Shown here: in pieces, positions 46,950 through 59,470 of the stretch | How positions within the stretch are numbered: position 1 is the first letter of the stretch | Layout: each line of letters begins with the position of its first letter | Source: Triplophysa rosa | Lineage: Eukaryota; Chordata; Actinopteri; Cypriniformes; Nemacheilidae | Assembly (NCBI RefSeq): GCF_024868665.1 | Contig: NC_079902.1 | Span: 16,709,154 to 16,773,153 of the forward strand | Reading direction: 5' to 3' | DNA: 64,000 nucleotides | Translations under genes and position numbers: made by a program | The notes under the pieces: generated by a model | Told to the model about the DNA's origin: nothing | Databases searched by the model: none | Seen by the model: only the letters and a program-made list of their open reading frames with translations

Positions 46950-47085
46950 ACAGAAATGGTCGAAAGTGGTCAAAAGAGACGGATTAAAACACAAGGTGTA
47001 AACAGGTATGTGTCTCTTTCATTCCACTTTTGATCCGATTGACCAAAATGCATTTTAATACCAGGTATAAACAGGGCCTTAGCTT
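46950..47085. repeat. MITE fragment with GTGTAAACAGG / TATAAACAGGG motifs
   Basis: AAAGTGGTCAAAAGAGACGG and GATCCGATTGACC are loosely inverted, and the end AGGTATAAACAGGGCC resembles a cyprinid foldback repeat. Boundaries uncertain. Confidence 0.45.
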
Positions 47086-48929
47086 CATCAGAATAGAGCA
47101 CCAGTAGAGCCCAGTTCGGTGGAAAGATCACCGATTGTCTCTTTCTGGTCCTTACTGGTGACAAAATGCTCATCCAGGCCCCTGCTGGCACAGCTAGCAT
47201 AGCTGTGATTATAGCTGCTAATTATCCTTTGGAGAGAGCCATTGTTGTAAAGAGAGATGAGAGCAGATATCCCCAGGCTCCCTGCTAGATCTCCCCAGGA
47301 ATAGATTTAAATAAAGATCACACTCCACATTCACACATCAGATCACATTGTGCATTGCAGAATCCTCAGCATGGCTAACACATGTAGTACTACATCAAAA
47401 CCAGACACATGAATGGATGCCAGACATACGATTGGCTTGCGGCTTCCTGCAACCTTCGGCAGTAGATTCAACCGTATCTACTGTAGAGTATCTAAATTAA
47501 CCCCAGTACCTGTTGGGAAACGGCTATAACTAAAAGTTCAGAAGCCAACAATACAGATGAATATTATCTAGACCTAACACATGCTTTAAAGTGCTGGAGC
47601 AGGTAAATCCGGTTAGACGCGTATCTGTATTAACAGCTAGTTTTGCTCAATGATGATCTTCTTGAAGTTTGATGCTGATTACACAAGACTGGCGTGAGTG
47701 CTCGTCTTCATCTGTTTCTGAAGTCTGGATCCTTTTAAATCAATAAGACCTGCTCAGGGCAAGGGCACACTCACCCTGTCCTCAGATCAGCTTAAATCAG
47801 CACTGACCAACTACAAACGCCGCCATCACCGGGTCTGCTAGGAGGGAATTGAGTGTGCGCACTTGAGAGAAAAGTGATGGAGAGGATTTCACACCTAACA
47901 CATCACTGATAGGGTTTGATCCATGTGGTGTCAGTTCTTTGATCTATAAGAAGAACTCAATGAAGATAGAACAGGCAATAATGATAATTATAATGACAGA
48001 TTTTTTGAACATGCCGTTATAATTGTGAAGATGGAGGAGACCGAGGAGCGAGAGAGAAAGGTAATACAGGTATTGGGTGTGTGTTTTAGATGTTTAGAAG
48101 CCCCCCTGAAGCTCAGATCCAAACGTCTTGAAGAGTCTTGCGTTTCACAGCAACAGCCCCTAATGAGATTGTTAGCGTTAGTTTTACAGCTGAAACATCA
48201 GGGAGTTTCGCTCTTCAACAAAGCAGAATAGGAGAGAAAACTTGTACTCGAACACAAGCACTTTTGAAGAACAAAAACAGGATATGATCAATTGCTGAGA
48301 CAGTTTAAGATGCAGACCATGTGAAACAAAGAACTACTGTTTATGTGCATTTTCATTGAGCATGCCTGTGAATTTACATCCATTATGGTCTACATAATGG
48401 ACATGTCCATGTGTACATTTTAATTGTATATGTATGAACCTCAAATGCAGAATATACCCAGCAGTTAGAACAGGCGAACGATGAAATAATGAGGTAAAAA
48501 AAGTGCCAATTGTATTATAAAGAGCAGTGTGAAGAAATGGAGCAAGTTGTTTGTGTCACAAACGTGATTATGCCCCCCATGGTCTAATGGTTTATTTTTC
48601 TTCTTCTGCATGCCTCTGGAGTTCTCTCTGTATTAGTCTCTGCCCTGCTTTCAAGCCCCAGCACAGATGTTACAGTCTAATTAAACAGAAGCTCACTGTT
48701 GCTGTATCTACTGTGAGCATCCGGGCAGAGGGCGAGAGAGAGAGGGAGAGAGAGAGAGAGGTTTTTGGTCTGATTTTGACCCTGGGTGGTGGTTATGAAA
48801 TATTCATCTGACCAGGGTCTTTGGAGATTCTTTAAAGGATGAAGTTTTAAGTATCAATTTAAGAGCTGCTAGATTTATTTTCCCAGTCTGTCTAAGAATA
48901 TATGTCAAAATAGACATAGAGATAAAACA
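47086..48929. other. Intergenic stretch, no gene
   Basis: Unique-looking sequence. A GA run (48733-48761) is the only simple repeat. The block 48020-48240 has balanced composition and could be conserved, but shows no splice-flanked coding frame. Confidence 0.5.
48733..48761. repeat. (GA)n microsatellite
   Basis: GA repeats interrupted once by GG. Confidence 0.95.
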
Positions 48930-49210
48930 GAAGTTCTAAAATTCCTGTCATCAATTACTCAACCTCTTATCATTTCAAACCTGTATGACTTACTTTCTTC
49001 TGCAGCAGAACACAAAAGAAGATACTTTAAAGAATACTGGAAAGAACAATGGAGACACAAAACCAATGCAAGTCAATTGGTACCGCCGTTGCTTCAGTTC
49101 AGTTTGGTTACCAAAATTCTTCAAAATATCTTCAAGAAAGTCATACAGGTTTGAAATGACAAGAGGGTGAGTAAATGATGACAGAATCTTTGGGTGAACT
49201 ATCCCTTTAA
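48930..49210. repeat. MITE family A, nearly complete copy
   Basis: Contains CCTGTCATCAATTACTCAAC and AACACAAAAGAAGATACTTT on the left, their inverted counterparts on the right, and ends GGGTGAACTATCCCTTTAA. Confidence 0.85.
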
Positions 49211-49825
49211 GATAGACAAGGTGAAATTACTTTGTCCAGCAAAATATCAACAGTGTGCATTTTAACTAAACATTTTTTGAATACTTTGATTTCTACAATG
49301 CATGTATTTAAATCCCTGCAAATGTCCGCATCAAAAGCTATAGGCGTGTTTATGCCAAACACCCAACAACTGCATTGAAGCTCAATGCTGTGTTCTGTCT
49401 GAAAGAGATAAGTGAAAGCCAACTTTTTAAGTGTGCGTGCATGTGTGTGTGGGAAGGAAAGAAAGAAACAGTGCAAGAGAAAACGGAGATGGTGGAGGAG
49501 GATAAGGATGTTAAATTAAATATTTCGGAAGATCTAAAATGCATTAGAGATCTTACAAAAGCATCTCCCTTCAGCTGGAGTCGTTGTGTGGTTTTAAAAA
49601 ATTGTTTCATTAATTTTTTTACTGGAGCATTTAGTGCTGGATTTCTGGATTTTATAGGCATATTGCCCACAGCTTTCGGAACTGCGCTGTCAACACGTTC
49701 TGTTTCTAATAAGGCGAGTGCGCTCAGCAGTTAATTGAACGAAAGAATTTACAGGCTGAAATCCTCCAAATATCTTTTTGTTTTTACTCTCCTAACAAAA
49801 TTTGCATGTATATAATGTGTTTGAC

Positions 49826-50113
49826 TGTCTGTGTGTGTGTACTGGTATTCATCACTGTGTGGGGACCTAATAGCTCCACAAAGATAGTAATACCAGTAGA
49901 TTTTGACCTTCTCGGGACATTTTTTAGGTCCCCATGAGGGAAAACTGCTTATAAATCATACAGAACGATATTTATTGAAAATTAAAAAATGCAGAAAGGT
50001 TTGTGTGATTATTAGGTTTAGGTGTTGGGGTAGGGTTAGGGGATAGAATATATCATAAGCCTGATATAAAATCAGTGGAAGTCTATGGAATGTCCTCAGA
50101 AAACACGGAAATC

Positions 50114-50144
<31 letters not shown>

Positions 50145-50158
50145 ACATGCGTGCGTGT
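49826..50158. repeat. Cyprinid-type GT-flanked repeat (best copy)
   Basis: GT runs at both ends enclose CTGTGTGGGGACCTAATAGC, TTTTTAGGTCCCCATGAGG, GGTAGGGTTAGGGGATAGAA and GGAAGTCTATGGAATGTCC. Same family as 19890-20125. The terminal GT run is 50112-50141. Confidence 0.65.
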
Positions 50159-53100
50159 GTGAGACTGTGGCCTTTAGGGTGGGCTATTTTTTTCAGTTTT
50201 CCTTTGAGAAGCATGACAGCAGACCTTTAAAGAGAGAGAAAAGAATATGGAGGACTTGAAATTGGAGTAGAGAGAAATATAGGCAGAGGTGGAACCTCGT
50301 GGAAAAATAGATGAGTAAAAAGGCACGAGAGAAAGAGAAGTGGAGGGCATGATAAAAGCAGAACTAAAGGAGAGGTGAGGGATAGAAAACGAAGGACATA
50401 GGGGAGGCGAGCGCTTTTGTTCACAGCACAGGACTCAGGCTCACCAGCTGCTGTGCACAGATCCGTAAGAAACCTGATCTCTCTACCCCTCTTTTCTCTC
50501 TCATTCCCTTTTTCCCCTACGTTCTCCTCTTGCTATTAAAATAAGGGATGAATTAACTCCACATCGACCCAGGAGAGAAAAGGAATGTGTGTGTAGGGGG
50601 AACGGGGGACCTTGTAAAATCGAAAATGTTTTTACAGGAAGCTCTATGAGAAGAGATGCCGTATTAAACACGAGTTTGTTAAAATGTCATGTGTAAGAGA
50701 AAAGTGAATGAAAATGCTGTCATCATTTACTCACCCTCATGTCGTTCCATGCTTTACTTTCCATTATATGAGAAGCATCCTGGAAAGTGTGTGAGGATTG
50801 GTGCTGTCATGGTCCCCAAAACAATCAAAAAAGCATATTTTAACTATATGGTACATAACAGCTACTTCTAGACATATGATAGTTTTGTGATAGTTTACAG
50901 TTCTAGAGTTTAAGTCCAGTTGCACCAGTTACCAGTTCACTGAAATAAAAGATTCAATTTTTTTATTGTTTTAGATATAGATTTTTTTAAAGACCGAATA
51001 CTATAGATTTTGACTGTAAGATTAAAAGATTTTGTTCTGTTCCTCACACAAAGCTGTGTGTAGACCATGATAGTTCACAAGGTGATAATCCTCCAAAATA
51101 AATGTCTTCAAAAAATATATATATCGCTGCTGTCCTTCTGAAACCTTGTATCTCCATTTTTTGTGATTTTTATTGTTTTGCCATAAATCATTATTATTAG
51201 TTACCCTTTATGTTTGTCACTGGATCTTGCAAATAACTAATAAGAAGTATTAAAAAGTGCTTGTCAACTTCGAGAACACACTATGTAATTATTGAAAAAG
51301 TACAGTGTTGTTGTCCATTTCCTGAAAAACATCGAATTTGTGCATACAAAGTTTGAGAAGGATAGTATATATTTTAAAATATATTTTTTGGAAGAACGTT
51401 GTCTTTTACCTACAGTATTAATACTATGCATAAAATGTGTTGTTCAACAAGATGGAAAAAGTGAAAGACATGGTCATAAAGAAAAGAGAAAACAACTGCT
51501 ATGTAGTGCAAAAACTAGGCCGCGTCAGAAATGTGTGTTAAAGTCGACAAAAAGTGTGTTTGATAGAGAGAAAGCACGGTTTTGTGGATATGAGTTGGAT
51601 TTTGTGGTCAGGGCGGGTGGTGAGCGGCCATATGGTAGTGCGCTCAGCCTGAGAAGACAGCCCCAAAGGTGGGGGAGAGAAGTGGTCCATCACTGTGGTC
51701 ATCTGGAGCTTATTCCTGAGAGAGCACAAGCCCTAAAATGGTCTTTCCTTTGCTGACCTCCCTCCTGCGGCCCAGAGATCTTCCCCTCTCTGTTTTGCTT
51801 CTTTTCATCTGTGTTCCATCTTCTCCTTCCCGTTGGATCTTCCTTGAACCTTACTCTGTAAGCGAACATACCTGTTGGAGAAAAGAAAGGGAGAAAGTCT
51901 GTGAGGTGAAGAGGTTACTGGGCGGGAGGTTAAGCGTGCCGCAGGGACGGTGAGTGTGGTGTGCTCATCTATAGCACGCAGAATGGGTCATTTTTTCGGG
52001 CTGGAAAATAAACACTCGAAACGAGCGTACGAAGGGGGAGAATATAAAGGGGGCACAACAGCTGTGACCCAAATATTATTCTCTCTGTTGCTACACTCAT
52101 CCATACTCTGTCATCACATTCACTTTCTTGATCTTTAAACTGTATTTTTATCCCTGCTTTTTTATTACTACTATTACTTCTTATTGCTACCTTTTGCTTT
52201 TTTTAGTGTGACCTGCCATACTGTATCTTGATGCCAGATTATAGTAGACAAGGGTGTCTCTGTAGAAAAATGGCAGCAAGTTTTGCTTACTGAAAATTAC
52301 TGTTTAATTAAATGTAGTTGTGTCTTTCTCTTATATTGTTTTTTTTTATAAATTGTGATCTATTTTGGTTCCTAGTCTAAACTGAAAGTTCAGCTGTTTT
52401 AGATTATTACTGTAGCATTTTTATGTGGTCACGTTTAGCCAAAACCCCCTTTTCCTTTCGGTATTTAAACATTCTCAGACCGCATATTTACATTTTCTTC
52501 GTTCTTCTGCGATTAGTCACAAACAGAGCTTTGGTTCTTTCTTTACAGTCCCTAGGTTGATCAACCAGCGGCCGTGCACAGTATGACAGAATGAATAATA
52601 AATTATAAACTCCCATCCACACAGTAATAACAGTCCCACCCGATTTACAGAATCACATAAACCCCAGAGAAATGTAATCTAGAAAATTCTGGAGAATTGT
52701 GTTCCAGCTACATACATTAACCAGCTTCCTCGCATGGCCTTTATCTACAGATCTTTCCCTCAGTTATGAATTAATCTTTGTGCTCATTCTGTTTTTTCCC
52801 CATTGTGTTTGGATCCGGCGACTGGTTGGATAAACTTAAAATCCTTCTTCTCTTTCTAACTCTCTGCCTTTTTCTCAGTTTCAAGTGTTCAGGGTCAGAT
52901 CCACAGTTAGCAGTGACTTTCACACAAGTAGAAGTAGGGCTGGATCTCAGAGGGGCTGGGCTGAAAGGCTGTCTTTGTCTGGGAGAGAAGAAGTGTTCAC
53001 ATCTGGCAGAGAGCTGGCCTGGCTTAGTTGATGGAGGGTGGCAGGGGGCTGCTTGGAATGCCGTCTGGCTTTGCTGTACCCCACAACTGCGGCTTTAAAA

Positions 53101-53362
53101 GAGTGAATAGCACTCCCCTCCTCTCTTAAAACCCTGAAGGTTATGAGGATTTGGCAATACTTCTGAGCAGCGATGGATTAATTGTTCACTCGTCTCTTTT
53201 TTCTTTATGTGCCCCTGGATTCCTGTGAACAGAGAGAGAGTGGAAATGCTTTTCATCACTGTTCAGTTATTTTTTTTTTTGAATATTCCACTTGTGCCAG
53301 ATCAGAGGGTAACAGCAAGTTCATAATCATTAAAGACCACAGCCATGGCCAGATGTATCCAT
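50159..53362. other. Intergenic stretch with one MITE fragment
   Basis: No coding exon. 50711-50775 (GCTGTCATCATTTACTCACC then CTCATGTCGTTCCATG) is a family A MITE fragment. The longest frame (51292-51756, 154 codons) starts at a non-ATG codon, is lysine/arginine-rich and matches nothing I know. Confidence 0.5.
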
Positions 53363-53417
53363 GCGCACACACACGCACACACGCACACCTACACACACAC
53401 AAACACAAACACACACA
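53363..53417. repeat. (CA)n microsatellite
   Basis: CA repeats with several interruptions, directly abutting MITE family A at 53421. Confidence 0.95.
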
Positions 53418-53459
53418 GTATGGGATAGTTCACCCAAAAATTATGTTTATCATCATTTT

Positions 53460-54303
53460 CCCTGCTGGAAAAAAACAATAGAAACAATCACAGAAATTCT
53501 AATGGATTCCATTAAAATACCACTATGAATTATTAGCTTTTTTCATTAAAACCACACAAAAATCCATGAGAATTTAATGGTTCAATTGGTTCCATTCTGT
53601 CATGTAACCTCCATATCATCCCACCAATAGAATCCTGTCACGGTCCCACCGTCTTGTTTATGAAATTCTAGTCATGTGGTGGGATCGGGACAGAGTTCTT
53701 GGGTTTTATGTGGGAAGACCATGAGATGTTTATGCCTCTCATGTGTTTTTCCAGTGTCTCGTCTCTGTTCCCGCCATCTCGTTTCCTCGTTATCCTTTCC
53801 CGAGTGTTTAATGTCCCACACCTGCCCCATGTAATTATCCATTGTTTGTCTTGCCTATATATACCCTCATGTTTCTTTGTCCTGTGCTCGTGGATTGTAC
53901 TGTGTGGATTATGTTTGTGCTCTCACCCATGTTCCTGGTCCTTGCCCTGTTCGTGTTTCGTGAGTTTTGTGTTTTATGATTTAAGACGTTTGGTCGTGTC
54001 ATTTAGTTTAGTGTTCTTGTTTTCATTTTGCCCCCTCGTGGGAAGTCTTTTATTTCAAGTTTATTCCTTAGTTCTGTTTTCCCCCATTGTGGGTGTTTTT
54101 TGTTCCGTTTTGTTAAAATAAATATTTTCTGTTAACCCCTTCACTGCCTGCCTGCGCTTGGGTTCTTCTCTGCACCACAACCCTGACAGAATCCATCACA
54201 TACCAATGGACATCATTATAGTTTCCATTAAACCAATACAATTTCCATTATAACCATTAAATCCATGTGTTTTGGGCAGGGTTCTATTGTTTTCTCAGCA
54301 GGG
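53460..54303. repeat. MITE B with CCCTGCTG inverted ends, itself split by an LTR
   Basis: Begins CCCTGCTGGAAAAAAACAAT and ends ATTGTTTTCTCAGCAGGG. Both halves are rich in TCCATTAAA / TTTCCATTA motifs. Removing the LTR and one target copy leaves about 285 bp. Confidence 0.8.
53636..54188 (+). mobile_element. Solo LTR, gypsy-type (copy 2), with target duplication
   Basis: 553 bp, TGTCACGG to CCTGACA, with a TATA box (TATATATA, 53856-53863) and AATAAA (54117-54122). GAATCC flanks both sides (53630-53635 and 54189-54194), a 5-6-bp duplication that proves a clean retrotransposon integration followed by LTR-LTR recombination. No internal coding sequence remains. Confidence 0.88.
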
Positions 54304-54460
54304 TTCACTCACCTTCATGTCATTCCAATCTTTCTTCTGCAGAACATAAGAAGATATTTTGAAGAATTTTGGTAACCAAACAACAGTGGCCCCAATAGTC
54401 ATTGTATGGACACAAAACCACTGAGACATTTACCAAAATATCTTCTTTTGTGAGTCATAT

Positions 54461-54738
54461 CAGGGCTGAACAGTGCGACATATATGTCGCACATGCTACG
54501 AAAACATCAGTTTGTGCTATAAAAATACATTTACAGTAATAGTGTAGCACGCCTGCGATACAGTTTGGCAGGTGCATTTGAAGAAGCAGCTGTTTGTGTG
54601 AAGTGCGTTTGTCGTTGTGCTTGTTCGTGTGTGAGGTTAACTAATGGCACACCACTATTTATTTTCGTTTTTATTTCGTTTTTGCAATTAAAATTTGATT
54701 TCCGGCTGCATTGAGTCCATTAATCTAGAGCCCTATGA
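54461..54738. repeat. hAT-like remnant beginning CAGGGCTG
   Basis: Left end CAGGGCTGAACAGTGCGAC, right end region CTAGAGCCCTATG; CAGGGCT/AGAGCCCT are near-inverted. Contains the perfect 16-bp palindrome GCGACATATATGTCGC (54475-54490). The following 54739-54830 (GTGCCCTGGGCACGTACG, GGCCCCCTGG) looks like another common fish repeat fragment. Confidence 0.5.
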
Positions 54739-55296
54739 TCAGGGACGGATTATGACTTTGAAGTGCCCTGGGCACGTACGTTTCAAAGGCCCCCTGGAAT
54801 CACATATTTTACGACAACAGTTTTGCACCTATGCCGAAATACCCAGGACTTAGGAGCGGTTTGAACAGAAAGCATCTCTGCATTTAAAAACTCACTCAAG
54901 TTTAGTATCTACAGTATGTAAAGCTTAGAATTTCAGTTTTCAGGTTCATCTATTCTCCACAACGTCATTACAGTGGTAAGCCAAAAGACAGCGATAAAAA
55001 GAACCTGATTCTTCTTAGCAGCGGCCTGCTACAGCACCTCTGATTAACAACTTCAAAGACGATTTTCTCAATGCTTAGATTTTTTTGCACCCTCAGTTAC
55101 AGATCTTTAAATAGTTATATCTCGGCCAAATATTGTCCTATCCTAACCATCCATATATCAGTAGAAACTAGAAAGCGTATTTGTTTATTCAGCTTTCAGA
55201 TGTACAAATCTCAATTAAAAAAAATTGACCCTCAAGACTGGTTTTGTTGTCCAGGGTCACGTGTTTTACATCTTTACTATATTATGCCCTTATAGG

Positions 55297-55515
55297 CGGT
55301 TTCAGCGGCAACAACATAAACAAACATTATGTGGCCCAAACTTAACTTCCGGTAGACCTCGAATCAATAACTGTTGGGTAGTTTTAATGTAATTTAATAC
55401 AATGAATATACAATCAAATAATAATTAAAGAATTTATATAAAAAAATAAATTGTTATATCATAACCAAACACAGACAGGATGTTAACTTCAGGCCAGGCG
55501 TATGCACACGATGAA
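55297..55515. repeat. Interspersed repeat, uninterrupted copy of the 34318 family
   Basis: Homologous to 34318-34377 plus 34596-34800; serves as the empty-site reference for the MITE at 34378-34595. Confidence 0.65.
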
Positions 55516-57349
55516 ATGGTCAACCGTATGCTATGCACCATTTGGGTTAAGTGTACCCTGGTTGTTCTACATTATTTGGTTAGATTCTGTTCATTATAGA
55601 ATGGTTACTGTATCTAAGCTTTGCTATTCATTTTTAATCAATAAAGATTGTTGGGATTCGTTCTTGTATTCTCAGATTTTTTGTGTAAACTGACAAGCTC
55701 CAAGCAAATGTAACAGCAGAAAAATATTCCACTGGCAGCACTTTGTGGTTAGCATCACCCACGAACGTCTGTTCCTCAAATGCGCAATTATATCTTTCAG
55801 CAAAATCATTGAAGTATGCAAGATGAAGGAGGCCTCACATTAGAGGTTAATTGCCCATGCAAGCGGGCGAGGGTAGGTGTGCACAAGAGTATGTATTTTA
55901 ATTGGAATATAAAGTGACAGTTGCAGGGAAACCGCGAAGCCACCTCACGCAGTTCTGCAGTGGCTGAAGGTGCATCTTCCCATTTGCCTATTAAAAAGCA
56001 AAATAGAGAAAATAAAGAGTGACAGAGAGCCTAAAGCCCTAGACCCTCTCATTAATTGGTGCATGAAATCAGAGCTTCACTCACGAAATGAAAAGAGCCA
56101 ATTCATAACATAACAAGACAGGTGGACAGGTCTGTCAGTGACAGGTATAGTATAGGTACTGAACTTCCTTTTCTATTGGTTGTGTGTTCATTATGTTCTT
56201 TACTTTGTTGCTTTTTATTTGCTTTCATTTTTGCTCTTACTTTCATTTTTTTCCTCTTTTACTTAAAAATAAAGAAATCCTTAGTAGTTCCATATTCATT
56301 GTTTTGTGTTGGGTCACAGAGCTGGTTGTATCTAAAGCTGCACTTTTCATAATCCTGGAAATTCACCTAGAATTCGTTTCCTTCTTTTTCACTCTCACAA
56401 TGGGGAATACTTCTGTTTGTAATGCTAATTTGTCAAGGATAAATATGCAAGAAAAATTCAAAGAAGTGGAAAAAAGTCACCCAGATCTGCTGAAGCTGGG
56501 TGGAACAAATAAGCTTTAGAGATGTTTGAGGAAAATCCCAACTTTAGTCACAGCATGAGTGCGGGAATCTGAAATACACCACACACAAAGCCGAGCCGCC
56601 CGTGAGGTCATTGTCACAGCAAGCAGACCACAGCCAAGGTCAAAAACAAGCCTTTATGGAATATTCATTGACCAGACGGTTATTGCATTGCCTAATACAG
56701 TGCCAGAGCGAAATCTGAAAAGAGCTGTGAATATATTGATTATGCGTATGATGAATCTCTGTGCATTCGGCTGACGCGTCCCTGTAGGGCTGGATGCACA
56801 AGCTTTGGAGAAATCCAATAAAAACAGAATAGTATTCCACTAACTTTAGCCGTCTTCCTCGGCTAATGGCTCTGAGGCAAAGCTACTCGTCTCTGACCCT
56901 CTGGAGGAACCCGGGAGCAGATGACAAATGTGCTTCAGTTCAGAAAGGCAGAAAAAACGGCAAGTCCGAAATCTAATAAGTAAGGCAGATCTGAGGAATG
57001 ATGGAGTAGGTTGAGCCGTGGCGCTATCAGTCAGGAAAAGTGTGGGAAGAGAAAACGGAGCAGAGACGGAAAGAGGGGAGGGGTCAGGTTAAAGGAGCTT
57101 CCAAAGAGTTGGCCCCATTAATGTTTAACAAAACGCAGTAATGAGGAGAGAGCAGACCTCAAAGGCACGCAGAGACATGAAGATGAAATATTTACTAAAG
57201 CCACTGCAGTGTTTGCACTGCGCTGAGAGTGATTGTCGGCCATGTTTTATTCATATGCCATTGTTTATGTGGCTGTGACTGAAACATCAGTGGAGGCGAA
57301 GATCACCACTCACAAACAGACAGCTAATTATCCTCACATCTCCCAATCT

Positions 57350-57383
<34 letters not shown>

Positions 57384-57685
57384 GCGTGCTGAGCGAGAGG
57401 GCTGTGCGCACATAAAAGCTGCTTGTCGTGATTTGGAGATTTCTTTATTTTGACTTCATCTATCTATTTGCATTCATTCTCACTGTTTATTCCTCTTACT
57501 AAAGCACTGTTGGGACGGGATTACATTTCTAAACGATGTTTAAGTTACGGTTATTAGTTCTGACTTTCATGTGCTGATTCAGAAGGAATGTATTATTGGT
57601 ATTGTCTGTCTGTCTGTCTATCTATAAAACCATATCATCAAACTCATCCAAATTTCTGAACATTACGTTTAGCCGAGTAAGTGTA
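55516..57685. other. Intergenic stretch, no gene
   Basis: No coding exon or bounded repeat. A (CT)14 run lies at 57353-57380. Confidence 0.5.
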
Positions 57686-57841
57686 TTAAAGGGATAGTGC
57701 AACCAGAAAACGGCGGTACCTGTTGCATTGGTTTTGTGTCCATACTGTTCAATAGAAGTAAATGGCTACCGCCATTTTAAATGACAAGAGGGTGAGTAAA
57801 TTATGACAGAATTTTCATTTTTGGGTGAACTGTCCCTTTAA
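57686..57841. repeat. MITE family A, short copy with TTAA on both ends
   Basis: TTAAAGGGATAGTGCAACC at left and GGTGAACTGTCCCTTTAA at right; TTAA at 57686-57689 and 57838-57841 fits a piggyBac-type TTAA duplication. At 156 bp it is an internally deleted member. Confidence 0.88.
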
Positions 57842-58682
57842 TGTAACGTATTTGTGTCTAATTTATTGACATCTGTGATATTTTTAGTTTTAATGGGGCA
57901 TCATTACCAGAAGATGCTTCAGTGCTTGGCATACAGGGGGACTGCAGTGAGACAGTGAGAATGAGGTGAGGAAATCAAAATGTTGAGAACTTTAATACGA
58001 GTCTCCTTGATCTTCACTAACCACATCGACCTCACTGAAAATCAATGGCAATTCCACTAACAGGCCTTTTAGAGATGCCTGATATATCCTCGTACATTAG
58101 CATTTACACGCTGAGACGCTCTCGCGCTGGCACACCCACACGTACACCTGTCGGTACTCGTTCTTTCCTCTCACTGAGCTGTCTAATGGGCCTTTAATTG
58201 ATTGAATAAATCTGACTGGATAATAAATCACAGACATAAGGAGAGCTCTACATCTCTGTCATCCGTTAGTGCACTAAAATATTGCCTGAACATTGTTAGC
58301 ATTGATTTGACCCGTTTTAAGTTGGCGGTAAAACTCATCACGACACGGTTTTAATACTCTCGCACTCATATTTGCGTCAGCCGATTGCTCCTCTCTAAAA
58401 ACGATTGCCTCTCAAATCAAATCAAGGCGGAGTTTTGTTCATACCTTTACCGGAATGTTTTGAGACAGGGAAGTCATCCCCACTTACGCTCAGCTTTCAT
58501 CATTAATCATGTAAGATGCCTGTGCATATGATTATGTGTTTGATGATGATGTTTCCCCGCTGAAAAGATTTGTGCTGTTGGTCCCCAGAATATGTTGTGT
58601 TTTGTATGCTGGTCGCAGCTTGAGAAGTTAGGTGGTTATGCTGGTGGACCAGCATTTGAGGCATAATGGATCCATCCATGAC
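57842..58682. other. Intergenic stretch, no gene
   Basis: No coding exon seen. 58590-58665 repeats GGACCAGCAT-like motifs found again near 59480, probably old repeat DNA. Confidence 0.5.
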
Positions 58683-59470
58683 TACACTCATGCTTAAAGG
58701 TTCTTGACAGAGATGCGATAGAAGAACCATTTTTGGTTCCACAAAGAGAAATTCAGTCAAAGGTTATTTAAAGAACCATCTCTTTCTTAGCTTTCTCTCT
58801 TTCAAGCCAGCGTGCCGCTTCCTGAGCGTGGTCTGCACTTGTGTGTTTGCCGATTATGTTTATTGAACACCTGTAAGGTGTTTTGTTTGTTATTGTCTCA
58901 TTGATCTTTGAGTCGTGATGCCTCGAGTTAATGTTGACTTGTTTGCTGATTAGACCCGTGTTATGCTGTGTTAAAGCCTGTGTAATAAGTGTGCCAGCTG
59001 CAGGTTTTACCAAGTCAAGTTCAACGCCATGGGTGCATATCATGGGGCTGTGAGTTAGTTATTAGACGTTGTTTTTCTTGAGTCACTTGTCTCCCTTGTA
59101 TGTTTGTTTCTTTATGTAGTGTACTTTATTTTGGCATCGTATACGCTGAAGACTTCGGTTTTGTTTCTGCATTTTCTTTTGTTAGTGAGTTTAGAGGGAT
59201 GAGGGTTTAGATAATAATTGTTTTCTTTATATTCTTTTCTTTGATTTGGCAGCACTCTAATTTTTCTTTCATTTTTACTACCACTCACATGTCCATTAAA
59301 CAGCAAATATTTGTTGCGTATATACTCCTGTCTCAGTGTCTTTGGTCTCTCGCATACACAGCCGTCTCATTTTAATGTTACTGATCATCCCATTTAACAT
59401 CAAGCAGTTTACATCAGGCGGGTAACATATGGCATCGAAGAACCTTTTGATGACCTTTTTTATGAGTGTA
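58683..59470. repeat. TA-flanked MITE with a 0.6-kb unrelated interior
   Basis: Starts TACACTCATGCTTAAAGGTT and ends ATGACCTTTTTTATGAGTGTA: inverted CACTCAT ends with TA on each side, as in Tc1/mariner-type elements. The AAAGGTTCTT and AGAACC arms occupy 58683-58793 and 59432-59470. The interior 58794-59431 does not resemble either arm. Confidence 0.6.

Larger units (their letters stand above)
53421..54460. repeat. MITE family A, split by a nested insertion
   Basis: The left piece (53421-53459, TGGGATAGTTCACCCAAAAA to CATCATTTT) and the right piece (54304-54460, TTCACTCACCTTCATGTCAT onward) are consecutive parts of one family A element. 844 bp of MITE B plus LTR separates them. Confidence 0.8.

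Noticed and set aside
50030..50044. Interstitial telomere repeat
   Set aside because: Only about two GGGTTA-like units, and they belong to the consensus of a cyprinid interspersed repeat.
51292..51756. 154-codon frame, the longest downstream of slc7a11
   Set aside because: Non-ATG start, no domain, compositional change midway; not supported as a gene.
53699..54121. 140-codon frame
   Set aside because: Inside LTR copy 2, homologous to non-coding LTR sequence at 356-925 where the frame is not kept.
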